Origin: Streptomyces polyasparticus
GTDB taxonomy: Bacteria; Actinomycetota; Actinomycetes; Streptomycetales; Streptomycetaceae
Reading direction: 5' to 3'
Assembly: GCF_014493765.1 (NCBI RefSeq)
Contig: NZ_JACTVJ010000007.1
Location: 124,001 to 188,000 of the forward strand
Length of the DNA stretch: 64,000 nt
Shown here: positions 1-6,742 of the stretch, piece by piece
Layout of the letters: each line of letters opens with the position of its first letter
Numbering within the stretch: the stretch's first letter is position 1
Translations under genes and position numbers: made by a program
The notes under the pieces: model-generated
What the model was told of the DNA's origin: nothing
The model's database searches: none
Seen by the model: the letters and a program-made list of their open reading frames with translations, nothing else

Positions 1-2
1 GG

Positions 3-131
3 CCGTGCCGCTGGTGCAAAGAGCCGGTCGAACAGCGGAGTCGGTGGCGCAGACGGCGGTACTGCAACTGGACATGCCGCAGCCGCTACGGCGTGCTCTC
101 CTCCGTCCTCCGGTTCCTCGACAGCCTGTAG
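3..131 (+). CDS. 3' end of a small cysteine-rich, zinc-ribbon-like protein (partial)
   Basis: Only the last 42 codons lie in the window, ending at TAG 129-131. The tail has a CxxC pair (CRWC) and, about 15 residues on, a C-x3-C pair (CNWTC) embedded in many Arg residues. Small proteins with this Cys spacing are common in Streptomyces and probably bind zinc; their function is unknown. The reading frame is chosen because the Cys/Arg pattern is protein-like and the other two frames are low-complexity. It converges on the next gene with a 24-bp gap. A spurious frame is possible because the 5' part is missing. Confidence 0.5.
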   Translation, partial: PCRWCKEPVEQRSRWRRRRYCNWTCRSRYGVLSSVLRFLDSL

Positions 132-155
132 CCGTCGGCACAGCTGCGTCTACGG

Positions 156-461
156 CTACGTCTGCGACGCGGGGCCCTGAGGCCGAGCGTCGCGAGGGCG
201 GGCGTGGGCGATGCGCAGTGTGGTGGCCAGGGCTTCCGTCAAGTGAGCGGCCAGGTAGCGGAGTTCGGGCTCTGTCGTGGCGCTCGGGAGCATGACACGG
301 GCGTGGGCGACGAGGTCGTCGGCCATGGCGAGCTGGGTGGATTCCACGGCGTCGGCGATACGGGAGACGGGGCCCGTGCCGTCCCCGATCAGGTAGCAGG
401 GCTTGCCCTCGGGGCCCACCCAGGGGAGCAGACGGGGCCGCGGCGGTTCGGAATGCGACAT
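156..461 (-). CDS. Small conserved Streptomyces protein of unknown function (101 aa)
   Basis: The start is the ATG at 461-459, which shares one base with the stop of the upstream gene (TGATG), so the two are translationally coupled. A longer upstream extension of this frame is Arg/Pro-rich and has no ribosome site. The protein begins MSHSEPPRPRLLPWVGPEG, then carries a mostly helical segment containing ADDLVAHARVML and ELRYLAAHLTEAL. There is no signal peptide or membrane segment. Proteins of this type are found beside small GntR regulators in many Streptomyces, as here. I do not recognise a biochemical function. Confidence 0.75.
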   Translation of the reverse strand: MSHSEPPRPRLLPWVGPEGKPCYLIGDGTGPVSRIADAVESTQLAMADDLVAHARVMLPSATTEPELRYLAAHLTEALATTLRIAHARPRDARPQGPASQT

Positions 462-802
462 CAGGCCACCTCCACGCCGTGGATCCAGTACGGGCCGGGG
501 GCGTCGATCCCGTACGTCGCGAGCATCAACGCGTGGCGCCGCTCGTGCTGTTCGTGGGCGGTCAGATACGGGCGTACGAGAGGGCTCGCGCCCGGATCCG
601 CCGCTTCGGCGAGGAACAGGCCGAGGCTGTACGGGCTGCGGTGGGGCGGGGGTGGTGCGAGGTCGGGCCAGAGGGCCGGCTGGTCCAGCCGTACGGGAGC
701 CGGGGGCCCGGACCGTCCGGCGCGGACGGGAATCCACAGCCCGGCGAGGGCACCGAGCAGAAGGCTCACCCAGGGGATGAGGGTGCCGATAGGGTCGCTC
801 AT
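461..802 (-). CDS. Small membrane-anchored conserved protein (113 aa)
   Basis: The start is set at ATG 802-800 because AAGGAG lies about 9 bases upstream; an in-frame ATG at 835 has no ribosome site. Residues about 5-24 (IGTLIPWVSLLLGALAGLW) form one membrane helix. The rest is cytoplasmic-looking and ends in a His-rich stretch (HEQHERRHALML) followed by YGIDAPGPYWIHGVEVA. Its stop overlaps the start of the 156-461 gene by one base. The pair is read divergently from the GntR gene across the palindromic operator at 880-922, so it is probably that regulator's target. Function unknown. Confidence 0.7.
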   Translation of the reverse strand: MSDPIGTLIPWVSLLLGALAGLWIPVRAGRSGPPAPVRLDQPALWPDLAPPPPHRSPYSLGLFLAEAADPGASPLVRPYLTAHEQHERRHALMLATYGIDAPGPYWIHGVEVA

Positions 803-879
803 GTCGTCAGCTCCTTGGGTTTCGCTGATGGCCATGCCCCCGGGCGGTTGCCTCCGTCGCGGGGGTACTTACCGATCGC

Positions 880-922
880 GGTCTACCGCAGTCTACTGCG
901 GTCGCGAGGTCTACCGCAGTCT
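880..922. promoter_or_regulatory. Palindromic operator between the GntR gene and the divergent small genes
   Basis: A perfect inverted repeat, ACCGCAGT-CT-ACTGCGGT, occupies 885-902. A 15-base sequence, GGTCTACCGCAGTCT, occurs at 880-894 and again at 908-922, a 28-base period. The second copy ends 16 bases before the GntR start codon. This is the expected geometry for autoregulation by a small GntR repressor that also controls the leftward operon. Binding is inferred from position and symmetry only. Confidence 0.65.
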
Positions 923-937
923 TTTAGCGTCCACTGC

Positions 938-1186
938 ATGAATGCGGAGCTCGATCGCACCCGTCCCATCTGGCGCCAGGTAGCCGCGGCCATTGCTGCC
1001 CGCATCGAGGACGGGACCTATCCGGTCGACACCCGCGTGCCGTCCGTAGTCGAGTTGGCGACCGAGTTCGGCGTGGCCACCTCGACCGCCCAGAAGGCGC
1101 TGGCCCACCTCAAGGCCGAGGGCTACGTACGCGCGGAGGTCGGCCTCGGCTCCTTCGCCACCCGCCCAGAGGACCGCGACGCCTGA
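938..1186 (+). CDS. Short GntR-family transcriptional regulator, DNA-binding domain only (82 aa)
   Basis: The product is almost only a winged helix-turn-helix. It opens MNAELDRTRPIWRQVAAAI, followed by the typical GntR signature PSVVELATEFGVATSTAQKALAHLKAEGYVRAE split over residues 30-65. No effector-binding domain follows, so it belongs to the very short GntR proteins common in Streptomyces. The ATG at 938 is chosen because the GntR fold starts there; upstream codons are within the operator. The stop is 1 base before the start of the amidohydrolase, suggesting one transcript. It probably represses the divergent small genes through the 880-922 palindromes. Confidence 0.85.
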   Translation: MNAELDRTRPIWRQVAAAIAARIEDGTYPVDTRVPSVVELATEFGVATSTAQKALAHLKAEGYVRAEVGLGSFATRPEDRDA

Positions 1187-1187
1187 C

Positions 1188-2087
1188 ATGGGCGCAGAAG
1201 CCGCCGCGATACGCCGTTTCTGGAGCGGACTCGCACTGCCCGGACTGATCGACGTACACACCCACTTCATGCCCCACCAGGTGATGAAGAAGGTCTGGGC
1301 GTACTTCGACTCCGTCGGGCCGATGACCGGCGGGCTCGCCTGGCCGATCACGTACCGGAAGGAAGAGGCCGAACGCACCGCCCTGCTAAGGGAGTTCGGC
1401 GTCCGCGCCTTCACCTCCATGATCTACCCGCACAAGCCCGGCATGGCCCGCTGGCTGAACGGCTGGGCCGCCGAGTTCGCCGCGCGTACGCCCGACTGCC
1501 TGCACACCGCGACCCTCTATCCCGAGCCGGATGCCGCCGCCTACGTCCGGGAGGCCGTGGACTGCGGCGCGCGGGTCTTCAAGGCCCATGTACAGGTGGG
1601 CGCCTACGACCCGGCCGACGAACAGCTCGACGAGGTCTGGGGGCTGCTCGCGGAATCCCGTATCCCCGTCGTCATCCACTGCGGCTCCGGGCCCTCGCCC
1701 GGCAGGCACACCGGCCCGGGCCCCGTCGCCGAGGTCCTGGCCCGCCACCCGCGACTGCGGCTGATCATCGCGCACCTGGGCATGCCCGAGTACGAGGAGT
1801 TCCTCGGCCTGGCCGAGCGGTACGACGAGGTCCGGCTGGACACGACGATGGCGTTCACCGACTTCAGCGAGGCGTTCGTACCGTTCCCGCGCGGCGCCCT
1901 GCCCCGGCTTGCCGACCTGGGCGACCGCATCCTGCTCGGCACGGACTTCCCCAACATCCCGTATCCGTATGTGCACCAACTCCAGGCCCTTGAACGCCTG
2001 GAGCTCGGCGACGACTGGCTGCGCGCGGTCTGCCACGACAACGCGGCCGGACTCTTCGGAGTCGGCACCGACAAGCACCGCCCGTAA
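1188..2087 (+). CDS. Amidohydrolase family protein (299 aa)
   Basis: The N-terminus has the metal-binding signature IDVHTHFMP of the amidohydrolase superfamily (residues about 20-28). Further on are VVIHCGSG and LIIAHLGMPEY with the usual metal-ligand His residues, and ILLGTDFPNIPYPYVH with the conserved Asp. The order and the length fit Amidohydro_2 (ACMSD-like) hydrolases or decarboxylases of the TIM-barrel fold. The substrate cannot be read from the sequence. The ATG lies 1 base after the gntR stop. It is probably cotranscribed with gntR, but the protein is not otherwise linked to it. Confidence 0.85.
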   Translation: MGAEAAAIRRFWSGLALPGLIDVHTHFMPHQVMKKVWAYFDSVGPMTGGLAWPITYRKEEAERTALLREFGVRAFTSMIYPHKPGMARWLNGWAAEFAARTPDCLHTATLYPEPDAAAYVREAVDCGARVFKAHVQVGAYDPADEQLDEVWGLLAESRIPVVIHCGSGPSPGRHTGPGPVAEVLARHPRLRLIIAHLGMPEYEEFLGLAERYDEVRLDTTMAFTDFSEAFVPFPRGALPRLADLGDRILLGTDFPNIPYPYVHQLQALERLELGDDWLRAVCHDNAAGLFGVGTDKHRP

Positions 2088-2115
2088 GCCGAAGAGCCCA
2101 TACGCGGTACGCCCC

Positions 2116-2772
2116 CTACACAGAACCCAGCCGCATCGCCGCAATATGCCCCGGGACAGGCACCCCCGCCGGAACCTCCGGTGCCGGGACCGGCGGACCG
2201 TACGCGGAGTGGAGGGGGAGGTTGCCCGCCCAGCGGCCCGAGGCGGCGTCGGGGCCGTCGCCGTCGTCCGGCGGGCCTGCGGCGATCTTGACGGAGACCT
2301 CGTCGAGGGGAAGCTTGAGGAGCGTGGTGGCGGCCAGTTCCTTGCGGTTGGGGCGGCGGGCGTAGTCCCACTGGCCCGGAGCGCACTGTTCGGTGAGAAC
2401 ACGCAGCCCTTCGAGCTTCTCCTCGCCGGTGACCGCGACAGGGGTGCCGTAGACCATCGCGCAGCGGTAGTTGACGCCGTGCTCGAAGACGGAGCGCGCG
2501 AGGATCAGACCGTCGACATGCGTGACCGTGACGCACACCTCGGGCTGCGGATCCTGGCTCAGGCTGCGGCTGGCGACCGAGCCGTGGAAGTAGAGCGCGT
2601 CGGCGGTCGCCCCGTACACCGTGGGGACCACCATCGGCGTCCCGTCCACGACGACGCCCAGATGACAGACGAACCCGGCCGCCAGGATCGCGTCCAGATC
2701 CGCCCGCCGCGTGCTGCCGTTCTCCTTCATCCGCCGGTGCCGCGTGCGCTCCGTCACTGCGATTTCCGTCAT
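2116..2772 (-). CDS. Pyridoxamine 5'-phosphate oxidase-family FMN-binding protein (218 aa)
   Basis: The central region matches the flavin split-barrel family: ILAAGFVCHLGVVVDGTPMVVPTVY is split across residues 29-53, then LYFHGSVASRSLSQ and VCVTVTHVDGLILARSVFEHGVNYRCAMVYG follow. Such proteins bind FMN or F420 and reduce or bind small cofactors; the sequence does not show which. The ATG at 2772 is preferred over 2853 because AGGCAGGA precedes it and the family fold starts there. It converges with the amidohydrolase and is divergent from the MpaB-type gene, with a perfect DnaA box in the shared upstream region at 2844-2852. Confidence 0.85.
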   Translation of the reverse strand: MTEIAVTERTRHRRMKENGSTRRADLDAILAAGFVCHLGVVVDGTPMVVPTVYGATADALYFHGSVASRSLSQDPQPEVCVTVTHVDGLILARSVFEHGVNYRCAMVYGTPVAVTGEEKLEGLRVLTEQCAPGQWDYARRPNRKELAATTLLKLPLDEVSVKIAAGPPDDGDGPDAASGRWAGNLPLHSAYGPPVPAPEVPAGVPVPGHIAAMRLGSV

Positions 2773-2843
2773 TCCTGCCTCACCCGTGCACGTGTTCCGT
2801 CGGGGACGAGCATGCTGGCAACGAAATCCGGCCTTGGCAAGGG

Positions 2844-2852
2844 TTGTCCACA
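2844..2852 (+). other. Perfect DnaA box (TTGTCCACA)
   Basis: TTGTCCACA is the preferred Streptomyces DnaA 9-mer. It lies in the divergent promoter region of the FMN-binding protein and the MpaB-type oxygenase. It may be a chance match, but several perfect copies occur in intergenic DNA of this window. Confidence 0.5.
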
Positions 2853-2940
2853 AGAGGCGTACAGCCTCGCGGCCGCCCTCGGGCGCGGCTACTGTCCGCT
2901 CGAGGCACGGCCATCACCCGTACCGCAGGAGAGGGCACCC

Positions 2941-3840
2941 ATGGCATCGAAGCGTTACGAGCGGCTCGCGCAGATCCGGCGGCTCCATCCGGAGCGCGAC
3001 GCGCTGGAGATCTACCGGCTCATGGTCGCGTACGAGTTCCCCTGGGATGTGACCCGCGCGCTCGAACTCGCCCTGTACCGCACGTACGCCGTGCCCTCCA
3101 TCGGCCGGCTGCTCGCCGAGACCGCGGAGCTGACAGGGCGTTCGCAGAAGCGGTACGACGACACCGCGCTGCTGCTCGACACCGTGGTGGAGTTCGGCTT
3201 CTCGTCCGACAAGGGGCGCAGCGCCATCCGCCGGATCAATCAGATGCACCGCAGCTACGACATCGGCGACGACGACATGCGCTATGTCCTGAGCACGTTC
3301 GTCGTGATGCCCAAGCGCTGGATCGACGCGTACGGATGGCGACGGCTCTCCCGGCACGAAACCGTGGCCACCGTGACGTACTACCGCACGCTCGGCCGGC
3401 ACATGGGAATCGCCGACATCCCCGCCACCTACGAGGAGTTCGAGCAGTGCCTGGACTCCTACGAGGAAACCCACTTCGGCTGGGACGCCCGCGCGCGCGA
3501 GGTCTCCGACGCGACCCTCGACCTCATGGCCTCCTGGTACCCGCGCCCGCTCGCCCCGCTGCTGCGCACCGGCGTCCTGGCACTCCTGGACGACCACTTG
3601 CTGCGCGCCTTCCGCTACGAGGCTCCGCCGGCCCGCACCCGCTCCCTGGTCCGGAGCGCGGTGCGGCTGCGGGGCCGTGCGGTACGGCTGCTGCCGCCGC
3701 GCGCGGCACCGCACTTCGCGCGCCAGAACCGGGAGATCAAGGGCTATCCCGACGGCTACCGCGTCGAGGAACTCGGCACCTGGCCTCGGCCGGGGATCCG
3801 GGGATGTCCGGTGGACTTCAGCCGCACATCGACTGGGTGA
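2941..3840 (+). CDS. Oxygenase MpaB-family protein, DUF2236-type (299 aa)
   Basis: The protein has the DUF2236/latex-clearing-protein-like layout: YEFPWDVTRALELALYRTYAVPSIGRLL near the N-terminus (split over residues 24-51), then RRINQMHRSYDIGDDDMRYVLSTFVV, where the His and the D-D-M-R-Y region are conserved, and PKRWIDAYGWRRLSRHET. Members such as MpaB and rubber oxygenases are heme b enzymes that cleave or oxidise hydrophobic chains; no substrate can be assigned. The ATG at 2941 follows AGGAGAGGGCACCC. The last 23 bases overlap the end of the convergent secreted-protein gene at 3818-4150. Confidence 0.8.
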   Translation: MASKRYERLAQIRRLHPERDALEIYRLMVAYEFPWDVTRALELALYRTYAVPSIGRLLAETAELTGRSQKRYDDTALLLDTVVEFGFSSDKGRSAIRRINQMHRSYDIGDDDMRYVLSTFVVMPKRWIDAYGWRRLSRHETVATVTYYRTLGRHMGIADIPATYEEFEQCLDSYEETHFGWDARAREVSDATLDLMASWYPRPLAPLLRTGVLALLDDHLLRAFRYEAPPARTRSLVRSAVRLRGRAVRLLPPRAAPHFARQNREIKGYPDGYRVEELGTWPRPGIRGCPVDFSRTSTG

Positions 3841-4150
3841 TCGTCGTCGAGCCGTGCGAGCTCGTCACCGACTGACTCATCGACCTGGCGCCATCGCCCG
3901 TACCGCAGAAGGAGGTTGAGGTCACCTCGACGGATTTCCCGCCGGGCCCCGCGTACTGAACCACGGTCACCGGATCCTCCACGAGGTCCAGCGTCCAGTC
4001 CGTCGAGCCCATCGAGCCCATCGAGTCCGTCCACTCCGCCGAGGACGAACCGGGCTCCGCCACCGGATCGAATACGGGAGGCGGGGCGGCGGCAGCCGGA
4101 GTGGCGAGCGTGAAAAGCAGGGCCGCAGGGAGCAAGGTCTTGGCGTACAC
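3818..4150 (-). CDS. Small secreted protein of unknown function (110 aa)
   Basis: A Sec signal peptide opens the product: MYAKTLLPAALLFTLATPAAAA, with likely cleavage after AAA (residues 20-22). The mature part is short and rich in Ser, Gly and Asp, with a repeated DSMGSMGSTDW segment, and ends SHGSTTITQSMCG. Two Cys occur in the mature part (FCGTG and MCG), which could form a disulphide. The 3' end overlaps the convergent oxygenase gene by 23 bases. The upstream side faces another secreted-protein gene. No family recognised. Confidence 0.6.
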   Translation of the reverse strand: MYAKTLLPAALLFTLATPAAAAPPPVFDPVAEPGSSSAEWTDSMGSMGSTDWTLDLVEDPVTVVQYAGPGGKSVEVTSTSFCGTGDGARSMSQSVTSSHGSTTITQSMCG

Positions 4151-4265
4151 CCCGGGCAGTATCGGGACCGCGAGGTCCCGCTGTCCGGTAACACGCCGCA
4201 GCAGGAGGGCAGTTCAGCCTCCCTGTGCGGCGAAGACCGCCGCCGACCCACCTGAAGGACCGCAC

Positions 4266-4688
4266 ATGAACCACACTTCGGCACGCGTCGCCCTCGTGAC
4301 CGCCGGGCTTCTCCTGTCCGCCGCGGCCACGGGCGCCGCGGCGGCCGACGAGCCCGACACCGAACAGGCCCCGACGCTGACCGCCTTGGCGACCACCCGG
4401 TCCGTCACCGTGCACGAGGAGTTCCGTGTGGGAGGCAAGGCCGCCGCCTTCCCCGCGGGCACCGAAGTGACGCTGCAGCAGTGGCAGCGCAAGGGCTGGG
4501 TCAGCCTGCCGGCGCAGGTGCGCACGAAGAAGGACGGCACCTACAGCATGCGCGTCAGGCTCGGCATGAAGGGCCCCAACTCGCTGCGCGTCATCGCCTG
4601 CACCGCGCCCGAGTCGGACGCGTACACGATGCTCAACTCCCCGCCGGAGTGCACCGCTTCACAGCCGCTGCGGGTCACGGTGCGCTGA
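4266..4688 (+). CDS. Secreted protein of unknown function (140 aa)
   Basis: The start ATG at 4266 begins a clear signal peptide (MNHTSARVALVTAGLLLSAA, then ATGAAAADE), with cleavage expected after residue 27 or so. The mature region (residues 30-140) looks like a small beta-sandwich: SVTVHEEFRVGGKAAAFPAGTEV, QQWQRKGWVSLP, GTYSMRVRLGMKGPNSLRV. A Cys pair (IACTAP and PECTAS) may form a disulphide. The pattern resembles a single Ig-like or SH3-like secreted domain, but I cannot name the family. It is divergent from the 3818-4150 secreted-protein gene and convergent with the FG-GAP gene. Confidence 0.75.
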   Translation: MNHTSARVALVTAGLLLSAAATGAAAADEPDTEQAPTLTALATTRSVTVHEEFRVGGKAAAFPAGTEVTLQQWQRKGWVSLPAQVRTKKDGTYSMRVRLGMKGPNSLRVIACTAPESDAYTMLNSPPECTASQPLRVTVR

Positions 4689-4694
4689 ACTCAC

Positions 4695-4765
4695 GCCGCG
4701 GGGGCCTCGACGCAGATCCCCCGCGGCCCAGTTGTCGTACGGCAGCACCATTGCCGTACGGCAAC
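4695..4765. terminator. Pair of hairpins between convergent genes
   Basis: Two stem-loops fill the gap between the convergent stops at 4688 and 4766. The first pairs GCCGCGGGGG (4695-4704) with CCCCCGCGGC (4718-4727). The second pairs GTTGTCGTACGGCA (4731-4744) with TGCCGTACGGCAAC (4752-4765) with one G-U pair. Neither has a U-tract, as is usual for Streptomyces bidirectional terminators. Confidence 0.7.
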
Positions 4766-6646
4766 TCAGTGGTTGTAGCTGCGGACCGGCGTCGCCGCCC
4801 GGTGGTTGTACCCCTTGCCGTCCGAGCGCCAGCCGGTCCTCGGTGCGCCGAAGCCGCTCGCCGTGCCCGGCCAGGTGAACATCGCGATGCGGCCGTCGCC
4901 GTACCCGTACAGCGTGCCGATGTCGGCGCGGCCGTCGCCGTCGTAGTCGCCGGTGAGCACCTTCATGTTCGGATACGTCCAGCTCCCGGCCCGCGCCTGG
5001 TACGCGCCGACCGGGGCGGCGAACCGGCCGTCGGCCGAGGCCTTCAGGGTGAAGATGCCGTCGCGGCCGTCCGCGTAGTCGTACCAGAGGGCGAGGTCCT
5101 CGACGCCGTCACCGTCGAAGTCACCGGCGTGCGGATGGGCGCGGGTGAAGCTGCCGAAGGTCCCGCTGCTCCACGAGGCGGTCCGCGTGAAGCCGCCGAC
5201 CGGGGTGGACAGGAAGCTGTGGGCCGTCAGAGTGCCGTCCTCCGCCCCGTACAGAGCCGCCAGGTCGTCCCGCCCGTCCCCGTTGAAGTCGCCGGTGAGC
5301 AGCTTGCTCCGGCTGCGCTGCCAGGACGCGGTCTCCTCGTGCGCGGCCACGGGGGCGGCGAACCCGCCGTCGGGCCCTGCCGCGAAGGTGAAGATCCGAT
5401 TGCCGCCCGCGCTGTACGCGTACCAGGCGGCGATGTCGTCACGGCCGTCGCCGTTGAAGTCCCCGCTCTGGATCGTCATCGAACTCCCGTAGAAACCACC
5501 GGGCTTGGACTGCCAGGAGGCCACGGGCCGCGCGAAGCCTCCGTCCGGCTTCGCCAGCGCGGTGATCAGGCTGACCTTGCCGCCCTGGTAGTCGTAGAGC
5601 AGCCCGACGTCCGCGCGCCCGTCGCCGTTGTAGTCCCCGGTCGTGAACTGCATCCGACTCACGTTCCAGCTGCCGGGGTTCGAGGCGTACGAGCCGAAGG
5701 GCTGCCGCAGTGTGCCGTCGGCGTTCGCGAGGAGGGTGTGCAGGGCGGAGTGGCGGTCGCCGTACAGATACCAGGCGGCCATGTCGCTGCGGCCGTCGCC
5801 GTCGTGGTCGTGGCGCGGGGCGATCTCGCCGCCGGGCGGCGCCACTTCGAGGTCGAGGACGAACGGCGTGCCGGTGTCGACGCCCAGTGCGGCGCCCCAC
5901 TCGTTCTTGCGGAAGGCGGTGCCCGCCGTCTCGGTCCGGCCGCCCGGCGCGTCGGGAGCGACGGTGACCGGCACCTCGTAGTCGCCGTATCCACCGCTCG
6001 TACGACGACAGGTGACCGTGCTGCCCGACTGCGTGCACTCGGACGCCGCCTCGGTCACGCCCTGCGGTAGCTCGAACGTGAACTGCGGGGGTGAGATGTG
6101 ATAGCCCTCGAACGCGTAGCCGGAGCCGAAGCGGGGCGTCGCCCCCGACGCCGGCGCCTTGATCCGCAGCGTGTGCGCGCCCTGACCGGTCAGCGACTGC
6201 GTGCTCCTCGGCCGCCCGGCCACGGTGTACGCATGGGTCTGCGTGCCGTCCGGCGAAGCGGCGTCGATGGTGAACGTGCTGCCCGCGGTGCCCTCCTCGG
6301 TCACGACCTGGGCCGTGACGACCCGCTCGTTCGGGACGGTGACCTCGTGGGCGGTGCAGGTGAGGACGGAACCTGCCGCTGAACAGTCGAAGGCCTGGCC
6401 CGCCGAGATCTCGCCCCATGCGGCGGACCCGGATCCGGAGAGCCTGTACGTGAACTCCTCGCCGGCGACGCCCTGTTGGGTACGGGTCGCCACGTACTGC
6501 GCGGTGCTCCCCTCCGTGACGCTCACGCCCACGGGCGCTTCGGCCGCCACGGCCGAGGGCGGCACCACGGCCCCCGCGCAGACGAGGGCCGCACCCGCGA
6601 CCAGAACGGCGCAACGGACGGAGGACCGTACGAAGGGAATCACCAT
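4766..6646 (-). CDS. Secreted FG-GAP/VCBS-repeat protein (626 aa)
   Basis: A signal peptide spans residues 1-35 (RCAVLVAGAALVCAGAVVPP, then SAVAAEA). Residues 36-270 are beta-rich domains with paired Cys (FDCSAAGS and LTCTA; ECTQ and VTCRR). From residue 275 onward at least seven FG-GAP/VCBS motifs occur, each with a calcium-loop signature such as DHDGDGRSDMA, DYNGDGRADVG, DFNGDGRDDIA, DFNGDGRDDLA, DFDGDGVEDLA and DYDGDGRADIG. These form a beta-propeller like the integrin alpha chain head and bind calcium. Streptomyces secretes many such proteins; the ligand is unknown. The ATG at 6646 directly precedes the signal peptide. Confidence 0.88.
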   Translation of the reverse strand: MVIPFVRSSVRCAVLVAGAALVCAGAVVPPSAVAAEAPVGVSVTEGSTAQYVATRTQQGVAGEEFTYRLSGSGSAAWGEISAGQAFDCSAAGSVLTCTAHEVTVPNERVVTAQVVTEEGTAGSTFTIDAASPDGTQTHAYTVAGRPRSTQSLTGQGAHTLRIKAPASGATPRFGSGYAFEGYHISPPQFTFELPQGVTEAASECTQSGSTVTCRRTSGGYGDYEVPVTVAPDAPGGRTETAGTAFRKNEWGAALGVDTGTPFVLDLEVAPPGGEIAPRHDHDGDGRSDMAAWYLYGDRHSALHTLLANADGTLRQPFGSYASNPGSWNVSRMQFTTGDYNGDGRADVGLLYDYQGGKVSLITALAKPDGGFARPVASWQSKPGGFYGSSMTIQSGDFNGDGRDDIAAWYAYSAGGNRIFTFAAGPDGGFAAPVAAHEETASWQRSRSKLLTGDFNGDGRDDLAALYGAEDGTLTAHSFLSTPVGGFTRTASWSSGTFGSFTRAHPHAGDFDGDGVEDLALWYDYADGRDGIFTLKASADGRFAAPVGAYQARAGSWTYPNMKVLTGDYDGDGRADIGTLYGYGDGRIAMFTWPGTASGFGAPRTGWRSDGKGYNHRAATPVRSYNH

Positions 6647-6680
6647 GAGGGCGATACCTACCCAAGTTCGGATATTCGCC

Positions 6681-6742
6681 CCGTACGGCTACTCGGCTTT
6701 CACTCCGTACGGCTACTCCTCATCCGCCCCGTACGGCTACTC
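6681..6742. repeat. Three 14-bp repeats carrying the HtrA stop codon
   Basis: CCGTACGGCTACTC occurs at 6681-6694, 6705-6718 and 6729-6742, a 24-base period. Read on the minus strand each copy is GAGTAGCCGTACGG. The copy at 6729-6742 contains the real TAG stop of the protease. Because the period is 24, the other two copies place TAG in the same reading frame 8 and 16 codons downstream. Confidence 0.9.

Noticed and set aside
156-1186. Remnant of an integrated conjugative element (small proteins plus GntR)
   Set aside because: No replication, transfer or integrase genes; this arrangement is common in Streptomyces core DNA.
4480-6070. Long plus-strand ORF opposite the FG-GAP gene
   Set aside because: High-GC shadow frame; the minus strand encodes a signal peptide and calcium-binding propeller motifs.
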